DNA from: a virus
Direction: 5' to 3' (one strand)
Virus record (IMG/VR): IMGVR_UViG_3300009161_000107
Coordinates: 1 to 38,772 of that record
DNA length: 38,772 bases
Position 1 is the first letter of the stretch. The number at the start of each line of letters is the position of its first letter. Below are positions 21,897 to 30,326 of this stretch, piece after piece. Below the pieces are notes generated by a model, which saw nothing but the letters and a program-made list of their open reading frames with translations, was not told the origin of the DNA and did not search any database. A program made the position numbers and the translations under genes.

Positions 21897-22802
21897 ATGG
21901 AAATAAATATATTATCGACTCGAAACGGGGTAGGTCTTGAAAAGGATGCTAATAGACTTATATCTATTCTCAAGGAGGATGGGCATAATTGTCACTTTGT
22001 AGACGTTGGTAAAGGAGATAGCCCTAAGAAAGCCGATGTTAATATTTTTTGTGAACATTTTCATAGGGTAAATTTTACTCGAATGGCCAAAAGAAATTAT
22101 TTATTTCCTAATCCCGAATGGTTCCAAAATACTTGGCTAAGGAATATTAGTTATCTTACTGGGGTACTATGTAAGACACATGATTGCAAAGAAATATTTT
22201 CCAAATATACTAGTGATGTCCATTATACAGGATTTACGTCTGTCGATTTATTAGACGAAAAAATAACAAAAAACAATACCTTTTTTCATTCCGCTGGTAA
22301 ATCTTCTCATAAAGGAACAGAGCAAATATTATCCGCGTGGAATAACAATGCTCTACCTCACTTAACCATCACTCATACGATGAATAAGAGACTAGAGATT
22401 AAAGGAAACATAGCATATAATTATAAGTATTTCGATACCAAAGAATATTCGAATCTATTTAATTCTTTTCAATTTCACTTATGCCCTTCGCACTATGAGG
22501 GATGGGGTCATTATATTCACGAAGCAAAATCTACAGGAGCCATAGTCATTACAACTGATTCTGCTCCTATGAATGAATTTGTAAATAAAGAATTCGGGTA
22601 CTTATGCGAAGTTTCTGAGACTAGAAGAAAGGATTTAGCTGATTTGAAAATTATTTCCGCTCAAAGTTTAATTAATGCCGTAGAAAAATGCACCCAATTA
22701 ACTCAAGAGGAAATCGAAAAAATGTCTATTGAAAGTCGAAATTCTTACCTATCTCAAGAAATTAGTTTTAAAGAAAATTTCCTTAAAATAATTAACCAAT
22801 GA
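21897..22802 (+). CDS. Glycosyltransferase, GT4-like (GT-B fold)
   Basis: This 301-residue protein has the second Rossmann domain of GT-B enzymes: FHLCPSHYEGWGHYIHEA near residues 193-210, then STGAIVITTDSAPMNEF near 212-228, the usual EX7E region that binds the nucleotide sugar. The N-terminal domain begins MEINILSTRNGVGLEKDANRL, typical of family 4 acceptor domains. It starts 9 bases after the tRNA-like element and overlaps the next glycosyltransferase by 4 bases (ATGA). It is the first of four consecutive sugar-transfer genes placed between tail and head genes. Confidence 0.8.
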   Translation: MEINILSTRNGVGLEKDANRLISILKEDGHNCHFVDVGKGDSPKKADVNIFCEHFHRVNFTRMAKRNYLFPNPEWFQNTWLRNISYLTGVLCKTHDCKEIFSKYTSDVHYTGFTSVDLLDEKITKNNTFFHSAGKSSHKGTEQILSAWNNNALPHLTITHTMNKRLEIKGNIAYNYKYFDTKEYSNLFNSFQFHLCPSHYEGWGHYIHEAKSTGAIVITTDSAPMNEFVNKEFGYLCEVSETRRKDLADLKIISAQSLINAVEKCTQLTQEEIEKMSIESRNSYLSQEISFKENFLKIINQ

Positions 22803-23458
22803 TAGATATAGAATTCGGAATGATTACCGCGCCGAGAGAGAAGTCCACATTGGCAAAGAGTTTATCTTCTTTTAAAGATGAATTTGGAGAGGATATAACT
22901 ATTTTTGCGGAGCCTGGTGATTATGAGTTTCCTTCTTGGGCAAAGGTAAAGATGAACGATAAGACATTGGGATGTTTTAAAAACTATCATAATGCCCTTA
23001 GTAGTTTAATTTCAACAACTAAGAAGAGACTAGTTTGTGTTCTTTCTGATGACATTATATACTCTAAAGGCGCACTAGAAATCTTATCTAATGGCATGAA
23101 TAAAGTTCAAAAAAGATATGCAGCCTATTCGTTAATTACTCCGTCCCAAAATATTGCAAAAAAGCAAACTAATAAAGGATGGATTGAGATAGACCCAGGC
23201 TGGAATGGTTGGGGAGGATTATTTGTTATGCCAATAGAAACGGCTAAAGATATAATCAATACCAAGTTCTATATTAACCACTTATTGCATTACAAAAAAA
23301 ACGAACAGATTGATGCCTGTATGTACTCAAGTTTCCAAGAGTTAGGATTAAAATCGTTTGTCCATGACCCGTCGCTAGGATACCATATCGGAGAAACATC
23401 GACTTTGGGACATAAACATTTAAAGAAAGAGAACCAAGGATTAAACTTTATTATATGA
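22799..23458 (+). CDS. Glycosyltransferase-like protein, GT-A fold
   Basis: The 219-residue product has a GT-A outline: an N-terminal strand with EFGMITAPREKSTLAKSLSSF, a CFKNYHNALSSL segment near residues 59-70, then RLVCVLSDDIIYSKGALE near 78-95 where SDDI stands in the place of the DxD metal site. A late GYHIGETSTLGH near 196-207 resembles the acceptor or metal His region of related enzymes. It overlaps both neighbours by 4 bases. The donor and acceptor sugars cannot be told from the sequence. Confidence 0.68.
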   Translation: MIDIEFGMITAPREKSTLAKSLSSFKDEFGEDITIFAEPGDYEFPSWAKVKMNDKTLGCFKNYHNALSSLISTTKKRLVCVLSDDIIYSKGALEILSNGMNKVQKRYAAYSLITPSQNIAKKQTNKGWIEIDPGWNGWGGLFVMPIETAKDIINTKFYINHLLHYKKNEQIDACMYSSFQELGLKSFVHDPSLGYHIGETSTLGHKHLKKENQGLNFII

Positions 23459-24312
23459 AAGACATTGTTTTAATACCATGCTGGCAGAGACCAGAATTTT
23501 TATCTATTTGCATTGAGCAAATTCTTAACGCAGAAGGTTGCGAAAATTACCATTATCTATTCTTACTAGATAGGGGATTTGCTCCAGAGAATTTGGATAT
23601 TATATCCTCATTTCCTTTGGACAAAACTACTTTACCGAGACCAGAAACCGTATCGGGAATAGGCAAGCAATCAATGAATTTACTTGAGGGTTATAGATGG
23701 GCATCTGAGCAAGACTGCGAGAAGGTATTCTTAATAGAAGAAGATATAATGATTGCCAACGACTTTTTTCTGTGGCATGAAGCAATTCATTCAAAGGAAA
23801 AAGTATTATGCTCAATAGCAACGGAAAACAATAATACTCCTCACACGTCTACTAATGACCTTGAGAAGTATTATGAAGGCTCAAAGATGGACTTCCAATC
23901 TCTGGGCATATGCTGGGATAGAGCGGCATTAAGAGACTACATAGTTCCTCATGCAACTAAAGATTTCTATAGGAATCCACGCGGTTATATTATCCAAAAC
24001 TTTGCGGATTCATCAATGGGCGGTAATTTCTGCGAACAAGATGGATTGATTAGGAGAGTAAGAGAAAAAAAATGTAACTTGCCCGTTATATTTCCAGACG
24101 TACCAAGGGCTTTCCATGCTGGGTACTACGGTTATAATAGACCATCAACTAAGATACCTAGAGGCAACTTACATTATAAGACCGAGCATCTTAGGACTAT
24201 AATTTTTTCAAAGGAGAAAATGTTAGAGCATTCGATTAACCCTTCATATTATGCAGATTCGAAACCTATTAATTTGAAAAACGAAAAATGGCTGACTCAA
24301 GAAAAAATGTAA
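23455..24312 (+). CDS. Glycosyltransferase, GT2/GT13-like
   Basis: This 285-residue protein starts with MKDIVLIPCWQRPEFLSICI, the opening strand and loop of inverting GT-A enzymes. Near residues 98-112 it has KVFLIEEDIMIANDFF, which closely follows the pattern of the GT13/GnT-I metal site (ExD followed by xxDFF). A tryptophan-containing ICWDRAALRDY and a late FPDVPRAFHAGYYG with a possible metal His complete the fold. It is coupled to the preceding gene (ATGA) and overlapped by 25 bases by the next. It probably adds a sugar to a glycan built by the neighbouring enzymes. Confidence 0.75.
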   Translation: MKDIVLIPCWQRPEFLSICIEQILNAEGCENYHYLFLLDRGFAPENLDIISSFPLDKTTLPRPETVSGIGKQSMNLLEGYRWASEQDCEKVFLIEEDIMIANDFFLWHEAIHSKEKVLCSIATENNNTPHTSTNDLEKYYEGSKMDFQSLGICWDRAALRDYIVPHATKDFYRNPRGYIIQNFADSSMGGNFCEQDGLIRRVREKKCNLPVIFPDVPRAFHAGYYGYNRPSTKIPRGNLHYKTEHLRTIIFSKEKMLEHSINPSYYADSKPINLKNEKWLTQEKM

Positions 24313-25184
24313 AGACTAAAGGGGTATTATTGATAGCATTCGGTAAAACTGGTTATGGTTTCGCGGCCTATAATATGGCCACTTCGATTAAGAAGTTTAA
24401 CCATCACTTGCCTATTACTTTACTTGCCGACGATATTGCTCTGAAATATCTTGAGAAATGGATGTTATCCGCTTTCGATTCTATCATTAAAATTGATGCG
24501 GATGACTATACTCATGAGAATAAATTTGAGCCAGCAAAAGTAAAATGTCAAATATATAAGTATCTTCCTTACGACGAAACTTTATATCTAGACGTCGATG
24601 GTTGCGCCTTGCAAGATATTAGTCCATTGATAGACAAACTTTCGGAGGTCGATAAATATTTTCAAACCGATGTTATTTCTTTGGGTTATAAAGGAGACGT
24701 ATTGTCTTATTCTTGGGCGCCAAATGATGCCATATGGCAACACTTCAAACTAAAGGACGAACAAATATATTACTCAGTCCAATCGTCTTATATATACGTT
24801 AAAAAAGGCAAACAAGCGGAAGCATTGTTTTCTAAGATTGAATCTAACTTCCTAAAGAATGTTTTTCCTTTGAATAAGTTGCGTTTCAAATGGGGCGGAA
24901 GTATGCCAGACGAGTTAATTACTGGAGCCACTTGCTCTCAATTGAATTACGACCCAAGAAACGGATTTTCTCCTATTTTCTTTGGTGCTAAATTCGACCC
25001 TAGAACATTCACACAAATTGAAAACGATTACTTTGTATTGTCAATCCATGGAAATGGAACAGGGTCAACTCTTACGAAATTGAAGTACATTGAATGGTAT
25101 GATAAACTTATGAAAAATGTAAGCAAGTATTCATTCAAATCTAATTCTATTATGAAGGATAAACACGCTAATAAAAGACAATAG
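24288..25184 (+). CDS. Glycosyltransferase, GT8-like
   Basis: The 298-residue product has GVLLIAFGKTGYGFAAYNMA at the start and a typical retaining GT-A metal site LYLDVDG near residues 96-102 (DxD). A late FVLSIHGNG near 247-255 is in the place of the metal-binding His of GT8-like enzymes. The start codon at 24288 lies within the end of the GT13-like gene, in another frame; no later ATG before the first strand is available. It is the last of four consecutive glycosyltransferases and is followed by a 19-aa frame and the portal gene. Confidence 0.75.
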   Translation: MADSRKNVKTKGVLLIAFGKTGYGFAAYNMATSIKKFNHHLPITLLADDIALKYLEKWMLSAFDSIIKIDADDYTHENKFEPAKVKCQIYKYLPYDETLYLDVDGCALQDISPLIDKLSEVDKYFQTDVISLGYKGDVLSYSWAPNDAIWQHFKLKDEQIYYSVQSSYIYVKKGKQAEALFSKIESNFLKNVFPLNKLRFKWGGSMPDELITGATCSQLNYDPRNGFSPIFFGAKFDPRTFTQIENDYFVLSIHGNGTGSTLTKLKYIEWYDKLMKNVSKYSFKSNSIMKDKHANKRQ

Positions 25185-25186
25185 CT

Positions 25187-25246
25187 ATGAAAAGAAAATG
25201 CTGCGGCAAGCCTAGACCAAGACCTACAAGACCTAACAGACCATAA
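25187..25246 (+). CDS. 19-aa Pro/Arg-rich peptide frame
   Basis: The gap between the GT8-like gene and the portal gene is filled almost exactly by a 19-codon frame: MKRKCCGKPRPRPTRPNRP and a stop, one base before the portal ATG. It is strongly basic, with two adjacent cysteines and five Pro and six Arg. Such composition resembles proline-rich peptides that bind ribosomes or SH3-like pockets, but the frame is too short to judge by itself. No ribosome-binding site is visible. It may serve only as a coupling leader for portal translation. Confidence 0.35.
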   Translation: MKRKCCGKPRPRPTRPNRP

Positions 25247-25247
25247 A

Positions 25248-27074
25248 ATGTACGACGAATATTATATTCTCAATTTAGTCGCTGAAATATCGGCGGTTAA
25301 TAAATCCTTTGAAAACAAAAGGGATTCAAAAAAAGGTAGTGACATTCCAGACTATTCAGAACAATACGTTATGGCGGTTCAATTCCAAGAGGCCATAGAG
25401 TACCATTCGGAATATGGAGAATTTCCAGAAAAGTTATTCATGAAAAGGTCGCCTAATCAGACGCAAGAGGAACTTAATTATATTAAAGACAATTACAAGC
25501 AAGTCACTTTGCCCGTCTTCCAAGATTTTATCTCTACAATTAGTAGGGCATTCAACGATAATAATTGGGTAATATCTTACGACTCAACAAACGATGAAAA
25601 ATTCGTGGGTGAGACATTTAAAGAATATGTTGACAACTTGCCTATATATGGTTCCTTAGAAAATTGGTTAAAGAATATCTTACCAACTTTAAAACTAAAG
25701 GATGCAAATGGGTTCATTGTTGTAAAACCATATAATCTAGACTTAATAGAAGAGGGAGATGGTAGTGGTTATATCATTAACCCAGATTCAATGATAGAGC
25801 CAACTCCTTACTACTATGAGTCTGAAAGTGTAGTAGCGCAAAAACAAAATGAATATGTTTTGCTTGAATTAGAGGAAAAAAGCGTAGTTGATTACCAAGG
25901 GACAAAGAAGAGAAAGGGTTATGTTTACGAATTTATCGACAAACAAAACATCTATAGAATAGTTCAAGTAGGTAAGTTTATCGACTATAGGTTTGAAATA
26001 TCAATTTCTTACCCGCATAATTTGGGATATTTACCAGCCATTGTATTGGGTGGTATTCCTCGTATTTACGATGGAGAAATCATATACCAATCTCCTTTCC
26101 TTTTTGCCGTGGATTTGTTAGACTTAGTTTTAATGAATTACGCGTATTTACAGGCATCGATTAATAAATGCGTATATCCTTACCGAGTAATGCTTGGAGA
26201 CCCATGCGAATTCGAGTCTAATGGAATGATATGCGACCATGGCTGGATACAAAATCTTGAAGGTAATAGAAGTAGATGTCCTAGTTGTAATGGAAGTGGT
26301 TTATTAAGTCGTATTTCTCCTCTTGGTGAATTACTATTAAGACCTAAGACGAGAGAAAACGATGGAGACATCGACTTTACTGAGCCTTTAAAATATGTCT
26401 CTCCAGATACGGGGGTACTTGAATATCTTGACAAAAAAATAACCCAAGACGAGACAAGAGCGAGGCAAATTCTTCACATGAAAACATCAGAATCTCAAGT
26501 TAGAGGTTCGGATAATATAACTGCAACGGGTGCGGCTATTGACCAAAAGGCTCAGTATGCATTCATTCAAGGGATTTCCGACCAAATGTTTAATATCTAT
26601 GAATTCGTGCTGAATGCCATCGGAGATATGAGATATGGAGAGAACTTCCTTCCTCCAACGGTTACCTATCCGAAGTCATTTGATTTACAGAACGAAGGAG
26701 ATTTGATGCTGCAAATTGCCGAGGCCATTAAGGCTGGATTGCCAGGATTTGTCATTCATGCCATCATTTATAAGTTTATCCAATCTCTATTTTATACCGA
26801 TAAGAAGACTACCGACTTATACGAGTTAATCGTTGAGACTGATAGGCTACTAATTCTTTCAAATGACGATATTGCTCTTAAGTTAGCAAGAGGAACCGCA
26901 TCGAAGTGGGAAGATGTTCTCCATACTTCCGCCATTCAATTAATTAGTTCTTTAGAGGATTCAAATCCTAAATTCTTTGAGCAAGATATTATAACTCAAA
27001 AGGAGCAATTAATTCAAGCGGCTAAGGACCTTACAGATGGTATCAATCAAAATGCTCCGTTAATTACTATCTAA
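25248..27074 (+). CDS. Portal protein
   Basis: The 608-residue protein has the length and pattern of phage portals, which form the twelve-fold ring through which DNA enters the head. Supporting segments are QVTLPVFQDFISTISRAF near residues 84-101 and a DETRARQILHMKTSESQ segment near 401-417 like the portal stem-clip region, followed by a helical C-terminus. A Cys/His-rich insert (CEFESNGMICDHG, then CPSCNGSG) near residues 320-352 could bind zinc; such inserts occur in Bacteroidota phage portals. Its stop overlaps the MuF-like start by one base. It heads the head module, far from the terminase. Confidence 0.82.
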   Translation: MYDEYYILNLVAEISAVNKSFENKRDSKKGSDIPDYSEQYVMAVQFQEAIEYHSEYGEFPEKLFMKRSPNQTQEELNYIKDNYKQVTLPVFQDFISTISRAFNDNNWVISYDSTNDEKFVGETFKEYVDNLPIYGSLENWLKNILPTLKLKDANGFIVVKPYNLDLIEEGDGSGYIINPDSMIEPTPYYYESESVVAQKQNEYVLLELEEKSVVDYQGTKKRKGYVYEFIDKQNIYRIVQVGKFIDYRFEISISYPHNLGYLPAIVLGGIPRIYDGEIIYQSPFLFAVDLLDLVLMNYAYLQASINKCVYPYRVMLGDPCEFESNGMICDHGWIQNLEGNRSRCPSCNGSGLLSRISPLGELLLRPKTRENDGDIDFTEPLKYVSPDTGVLEYLDKKITQDETRARQILHMKTSESQVRGSDNITATGAAIDQKAQYAFIQGISDQMFNIYEFVLNAIGDMRYGENFLPPTVTYPKSFDLQNEGDLMLQIAEAIKAGLPGFVIHAIIYKFIQSLFYTDKKTTDLYELIVETDRLLILSNDDIALKLARGTASKWEDVLHTSAIQLISSLEDSNPKFFEQDIITQKEQLIQAAKDLTDGINQNAPLITI

Positions 27075-27982
27075 TGCCTACGTTAGAAGCAATAATTAAA
27101 AAGAAAGTAGAAAGGCTTGAAAGCGTTCCCGACAATTTAGCTATATCAGTTAAGAAGGCTCAGAAGGAAATATATAACGATGTCTTAGAGTTGCTTGGAA
27201 AGCTAGAGAGGAAAGAAGGCATGATAACTATGACTAAGTCTAACCTATTGCTAATTGACGAGATTACTTTAAAGACCAGAAAGGTAGTCTTAGGTAGTGA
27301 TTACGTCGATTCGGTCCAGTCTTTTGTTAACGAATTCGATAGTCAAGCCAAAATCAACGATAGTTTTTTCAAGAAAATGGATGTAACTATGACGGAAGAG
27401 GCATTGACTAATCAGATGGTTATATCGGCTAAGAAAAATAGCGCGGAATTACTATTGGGGACTCCAATGGATGCACAATTTTTGCAACCGATAAAAACCT
27501 TACTAGACGATGCGGTTTCTTCTGGCGCCTCTTGGAGTAAAACCGTTGCCAATATTCAAACATTTGTAATCGGAAACGAGGATGTAGATGGAAGATTGTT
27601 ACGATATTCGAAGCAAATTGCTTCCGACTCTTTTGCTACCGCTGATAGAGCCTATACTAATGTAGTTGCTGACGATGCTGGATTCGAATGGTATCTTTAT
27701 ACAGGAGGAATAATCCAAGATACTAGAGAATTTTGCGCTCAGCGAAATAATAATTACTATCACTATAAAGAGGTTGAAAAATGGGGTACTTTAAGTGATT
27801 GGTCTGGACGAATGCCTAATACTGATAGCCAAACCATATTCATTACTTGCGGAGGATTCAATTGTAAACATTCACTAATCCCAACCTCAGTATTCGCGGT
27901 TCCAATTCAAGACGTTAAGAGGAATATTTCGAATGGAAATTACAATCCATCGGAAGAAGTTGCAAAAGAATTAGGATTATAA
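27074..27982 (+). CDS. MuF-like minor head protein
   Basis: The 302-residue protein follows the portal gene, as head morphogenesis proteins of the Mu F / SPP1 gp7 type do. The C-terminal part carries the family pattern: IQDTREFCAQRNN near residues 215-227, a spaced Trp/Gly region (WSGRMPNTDSQTIF), then CGGFNCKHSLIP near 258-269 with paired Cys and His that may bind metal. The N-terminal half is helical. Such proteins are minor virion components that interact with the portal and are sometimes injected. No toxin domain is fused at the C-terminus. Confidence 0.72.
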   Translation: MPTLEAIIKKKVERLESVPDNLAISVKKAQKEIYNDVLELLGKLERKEGMITMTKSNLLLIDEITLKTRKVVLGSDYVDSVQSFVNEFDSQAKINDSFFKKMDVTMTEEALTNQMVISAKKNSAELLLGTPMDAQFLQPIKTLLDDAVSSGASWSKTVANIQTFVIGNEDVDGRLLRYSKQIASDSFATADRAYTNVVADDAGFEWYLYTGGIIQDTREFCAQRNNNYYHYKEVEKWGTLSDWSGRMPNTDSQTIFITCGGFNCKHSLIPTSVFAVPIQDVKRNISNGNYNPSEEVAKELGL

Positions 27983-28015
27983 AAAATAATTCTTGCTTTT
28001 ATCAATTAAAATAGT

Positions 28016-28023
28016 TATAATTG
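28016..28023 (+). promoter_or_regulatory. Candidate late promoter before the head assembly genes
   Basis: TATAATTG resembles the TAnnTTTG box and has a CTTG at 27992-27995, 20 bases upstream, which fits the -33/-7 spacing of Bacteroidota promoters. A transcript would begin just before the ATG at 28039, which supports that start over the upstream TTG at 28021 that falls inside the box. It would serve the scaffold and capsid genes. Confidence 0.42.
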
Positions 28024-28038
28024 CAAAAAAAAAGAATA

Positions 28039-28275
28039 ATGGACTTTATCAAATGTACTAATCTGGTCACAGGAAAACAAAAGTTGTACGCGTCTATCAT
28101 TGTTAGAAATCATGCCATGAGGGAGAAGATAGGATTAATAGTATCAGACCCGAATTACGATGCTAATGGCAATAAAATTGAACCTATTTTAATTAAAGAA
28201 ACGGAACCTATTCCCGTTAAAATTGAAATTGAAATAGTGAAGAAAAAAGAAACAAAAACTAATAAAAAGAAATAA
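28039..28275 (+). CDS. Hypothetical small protein, 78 aa, Lys/Glu-rich tail
   Basis: The frame could open at a TTG (28021), but the ATG at 28039 follows an A-rich leader and avoids the promoter box. The product begins MDFIKCTNLVTGKQKLYAS and ends in a highly charged tail of alternating Lys and Glu. No family is recognised. It lies between the MuF-like and scaffold-like genes, with 2 bases between it and the latter. Proteins of this kind in Bacteroidota phages accompany the scaffold, but its role is not known. Confidence 0.58.
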   Translation: MDFIKCTNLVTGKQKLYASIIVRNHAMREKIGLIVSDPNYDANGNKIEPILIKETEPIPVKIEIEIVKKKETKTNKKK

Positions 28276-28277
28276 AA

Positions 28278-29129
28278 ATGGCTATAGAAGCAAAGGAAAT
28301 ACTAGACTACTTAGGTTTTGATTCGTCAAAAATTAGCGACATTGATACCTTTAAAAAAGAATTCGAACCAGAAGCGGGAAAGCCCGTATTCGTAAGGTCT
28401 GGAGACATCAAAAAAAGCCACGTTTATTCGTCTATTGTAGGTGAATTAACAGGTTCTATCCAAACTAAAGTAAAAGCAATCGCAAAGAAATTCGCCGTTG
28501 ACTTAACTAAGGAAGAAATCGAAGGTAAGCAAGTCGAAGACATCGTTTCTTTAGTATTAGAGAAACAAGCGGAAGGAAATAAGTCCATCGTTGATGAATT
28601 AACTTCTAAGGCTGGACTTGGCAACGACGAAAAGGTTAAAGAATGGCAAGATAAGTATTCTAAAATTGAATCGAAATTCAACGATACCAAATCGTTATTA
28701 GAAAAAACTAATTCCGATTTTAATTCATATAAAGAAACCGCGGCATCTCAACTCAAAAACCAAAAACTAGATATCTATAAAAAGGATGTTTTTTCGAAGT
28801 TAAAGTTCAAGCAAAATGCTACCGAACTTGAGAAGATTGGATTCAATGCGAAAATATCCGAGAAGTTTGACTTTGACTTAGATGAAAACGATTCTTTTTT
28901 TGTTAAAGAAAAAAAATCGGGAGCAAGAATACCTAGTACAAAAGTGACTGGTCAATTCATGTCTGCGGAAGAAGTTCTAGAAAAAGAAATCGTAGAACTT
29001 GGCTTATTCGAAAAGACTCCAACAGGAGGCGTAAGAGTAGGTCTTCCATTACAACCGCGTGAAGAGGCCAATACTACGACATCTTCTAAACTTGGTAATA
29101 AATTGCATCCTTCAAGGGGTGCAAGATAA
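28278..29129 (+). CDS. Probable capsid scaffold protein
   Basis: The 283-residue protein is almost all helical and highly charged. It has a predicted coiled coil around residues 112-165 (KVKEWQDKYSKIESKFNDTK and following) and no cysteine. The C-terminal tail is basic and disordered (SKLGNKLHPSRGAR). It lies directly upstream of the capsid gene, the standard place of the scaffold, which guides capsid assembly and then leaves or is degraded. No Ser/His protease motif is visible, so a separate protease is either absent or not recognised. The call rests on composition and position. Confidence 0.65.
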   Translation: MAIEAKEILDYLGFDSSKISDIDTFKKEFEPEAGKPVFVRSGDIKKSHVYSSIVGELTGSIQTKVKAIAKKFAVDLTKEEIEGKQVEDIVSLVLEKQAEGNKSIVDELTSKAGLGNDEKVKEWQDKYSKIESKFNDTKSLLEKTNSDFNSYKETAASQLKNQKLDIYKKDVFSKLKFKQNATELEKIGFNAKISEKFDFDLDENDSFFVKEKKSGARIPSTKVTGQFMSAEEVLEKEIVELGLFEKTPTGGVRVGLPLQPREEANTTTSSKLGNKLHPSRGAR

Positions 29130-29174
29130 AATATACAGAAAAAAGTTGTCTTTTCAACGGACATAAAAGTTGAT

Positions 29175-29183
29175 TAAAATTTG
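29175..29183 (+). promoter_or_regulatory. Candidate late promoter before the major capsid gene
   Basis: TAAAATTTG, one base longer than the TAnnTTTG consensus, lies in the 113-base gap before the capsid gene. It is followed by TTGCC, like the TTGGC after the box at 21175. A TTTT about 20 bases upstream may act as the -33 element. The leader that follows is AT-rich and 55-60 nt long. A dedicated promoter suits a highly expressed capsid gene. Confidence 0.38.
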
Positions 29184-29242
29184 TTGCCTAAAGAATTAAT
29201 GGCATTAGAAAGTTAGTTCAAAACAAAATTAATTAAATAAAT

Positions 29243-30292
29243 ATGTCCTGTTTAACATCGGCACTAAATAGCTGCCCAAATATCCAAACCTCTTTAGATT
29301 CTTTCTTCAATACGTCAATGACGTTAGAAGCAATGCCATTCGCTGAATTCATCATGAGTGATGTAAACAGAAATGGTATTTCTCAAGCCGTTCATCCTAC
29401 CTCTGGTAAGGTTAAGACCGTTGAATTGCGTTACAACAAACGTATTTTAGAATCTGATTTGGATTCAAATGTTGAGAATCCTAAATGTGTTGCTACTGAA
29501 AAAAGAGGTGACTGCATTAGTTCTTATACTATTGACCCAACACAAAACGTATCAGCGAATCAATTAATTGAAGCATCTGATGTTATCTACAACTGCGAAA
29601 ACAACGATACCTATATTGCTGGCGTAATTGCTCGCCTTGTAGACGTAGTTGAAAGAGGAGTAGCTACATCAATGTCTAGCGAAGTTGCTGCCCTTACAGG
29701 AGCCTATGAGGCCAATGTAAGTGGAGTAGTTGCTGACCAATTGGTAGTAAATACCTTGAGAGCGGGAACAACTGATGAAATTGCTCCTTTCACAATGGAA
29801 AACATCGACCTAGCTGCGATTCAAACAGGCTACGGAATGGATGGAATATTCATCTCTGGTGGTTCTTTATTGTACCAATATTACAGAAGAGCGCTTGCTG
29901 GCTGCTGCTCAGATAGCGGAGTAGACATCGGTTCTTTGATGCAAACATATGGCAAGGTAGTAACCTATGACAAACGTGTAGCATCTGCATTAGGTTCTAC
30001 CGTTTCTTTAATGACACGTCCAGGAGCATTGGCTCTTCTTTACTACACTCAACTAGGATGGTTGGATGGTACTCCAGTTCCTTTGATTGCCTCTAATTAC
30101 TACAAGACGGTTATCTTCTCCCCAAGATTGAACGTCCCAATGGATTTGATTATCAAAGACGATTGCGGAGCGCTTTCAGTTATTGTAACTGCAACGACCA
30201 AACTTGTATCTGGTCCTACTGACCAATTTGCTGCTGGAGACGATTATGAAGGCGTAAATTGGGTAAATGAAATTAAAGTAACCAACGTCTAA
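29243..30292 (+). CDS. Major capsid protein
   Basis: The 349-residue product follows the scaffold-like gene and a leader typical of high expression. The pattern (N-terminal MSCLTSALNSCPNIQTSLD, a PTSGKVKTVELRYNKR loop, a long helix near DTYIAGVIARLVDVVERG, and later SLMTRPGALALLYYTQLGW and YYKTVIFSPRL) is that of Bacteroidota phage capsids with an HK97-like fold, as I recall them. It is rich in Ala, Gly and Thr, with few charged patches. A short hairpin (CTCTG 30299-30303 with CAGAG 30314-30318) follows the gene, with no T-tract. Direct homology was not computed. Confidence 0.72.
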   Translation: MSCLTSALNSCPNIQTSLDSFFNTSMTLEAMPFAEFIMSDVNRNGISQAVHPTSGKVKTVELRYNKRILESDLDSNVENPKCVATEKRGDCISSYTIDPTQNVSANQLIEASDVIYNCENNDTYIAGVIARLVDVVERGVATSMSSEVAALTGAYEANVSGVVADQLVVNTLRAGTTDEIAPFTMENIDLAAIQTGYGMDGIFISGGSLLYQYYRRALAGCCSDSGVDIGSLMQTYGKVVTYDKRVASALGSTVSLMTRPGALALLYYTQLGWLDGTPVPLIASNYYKTVIFSPRLNVPMDLIIKDDCGALSVIVTATTKLVSGPTDQFAAGDDYEGVNWVNEIKVTNV

Positions 30293-30326
30293 TTATTTCT
30301 CTGAGGTAATAGCCAGAGGATAAAAG

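Noticed and set aside
30299-30318. Terminator after the capsid gene
   Set aside because: The 5-bp stem has a 10-base loop and no T-tract.
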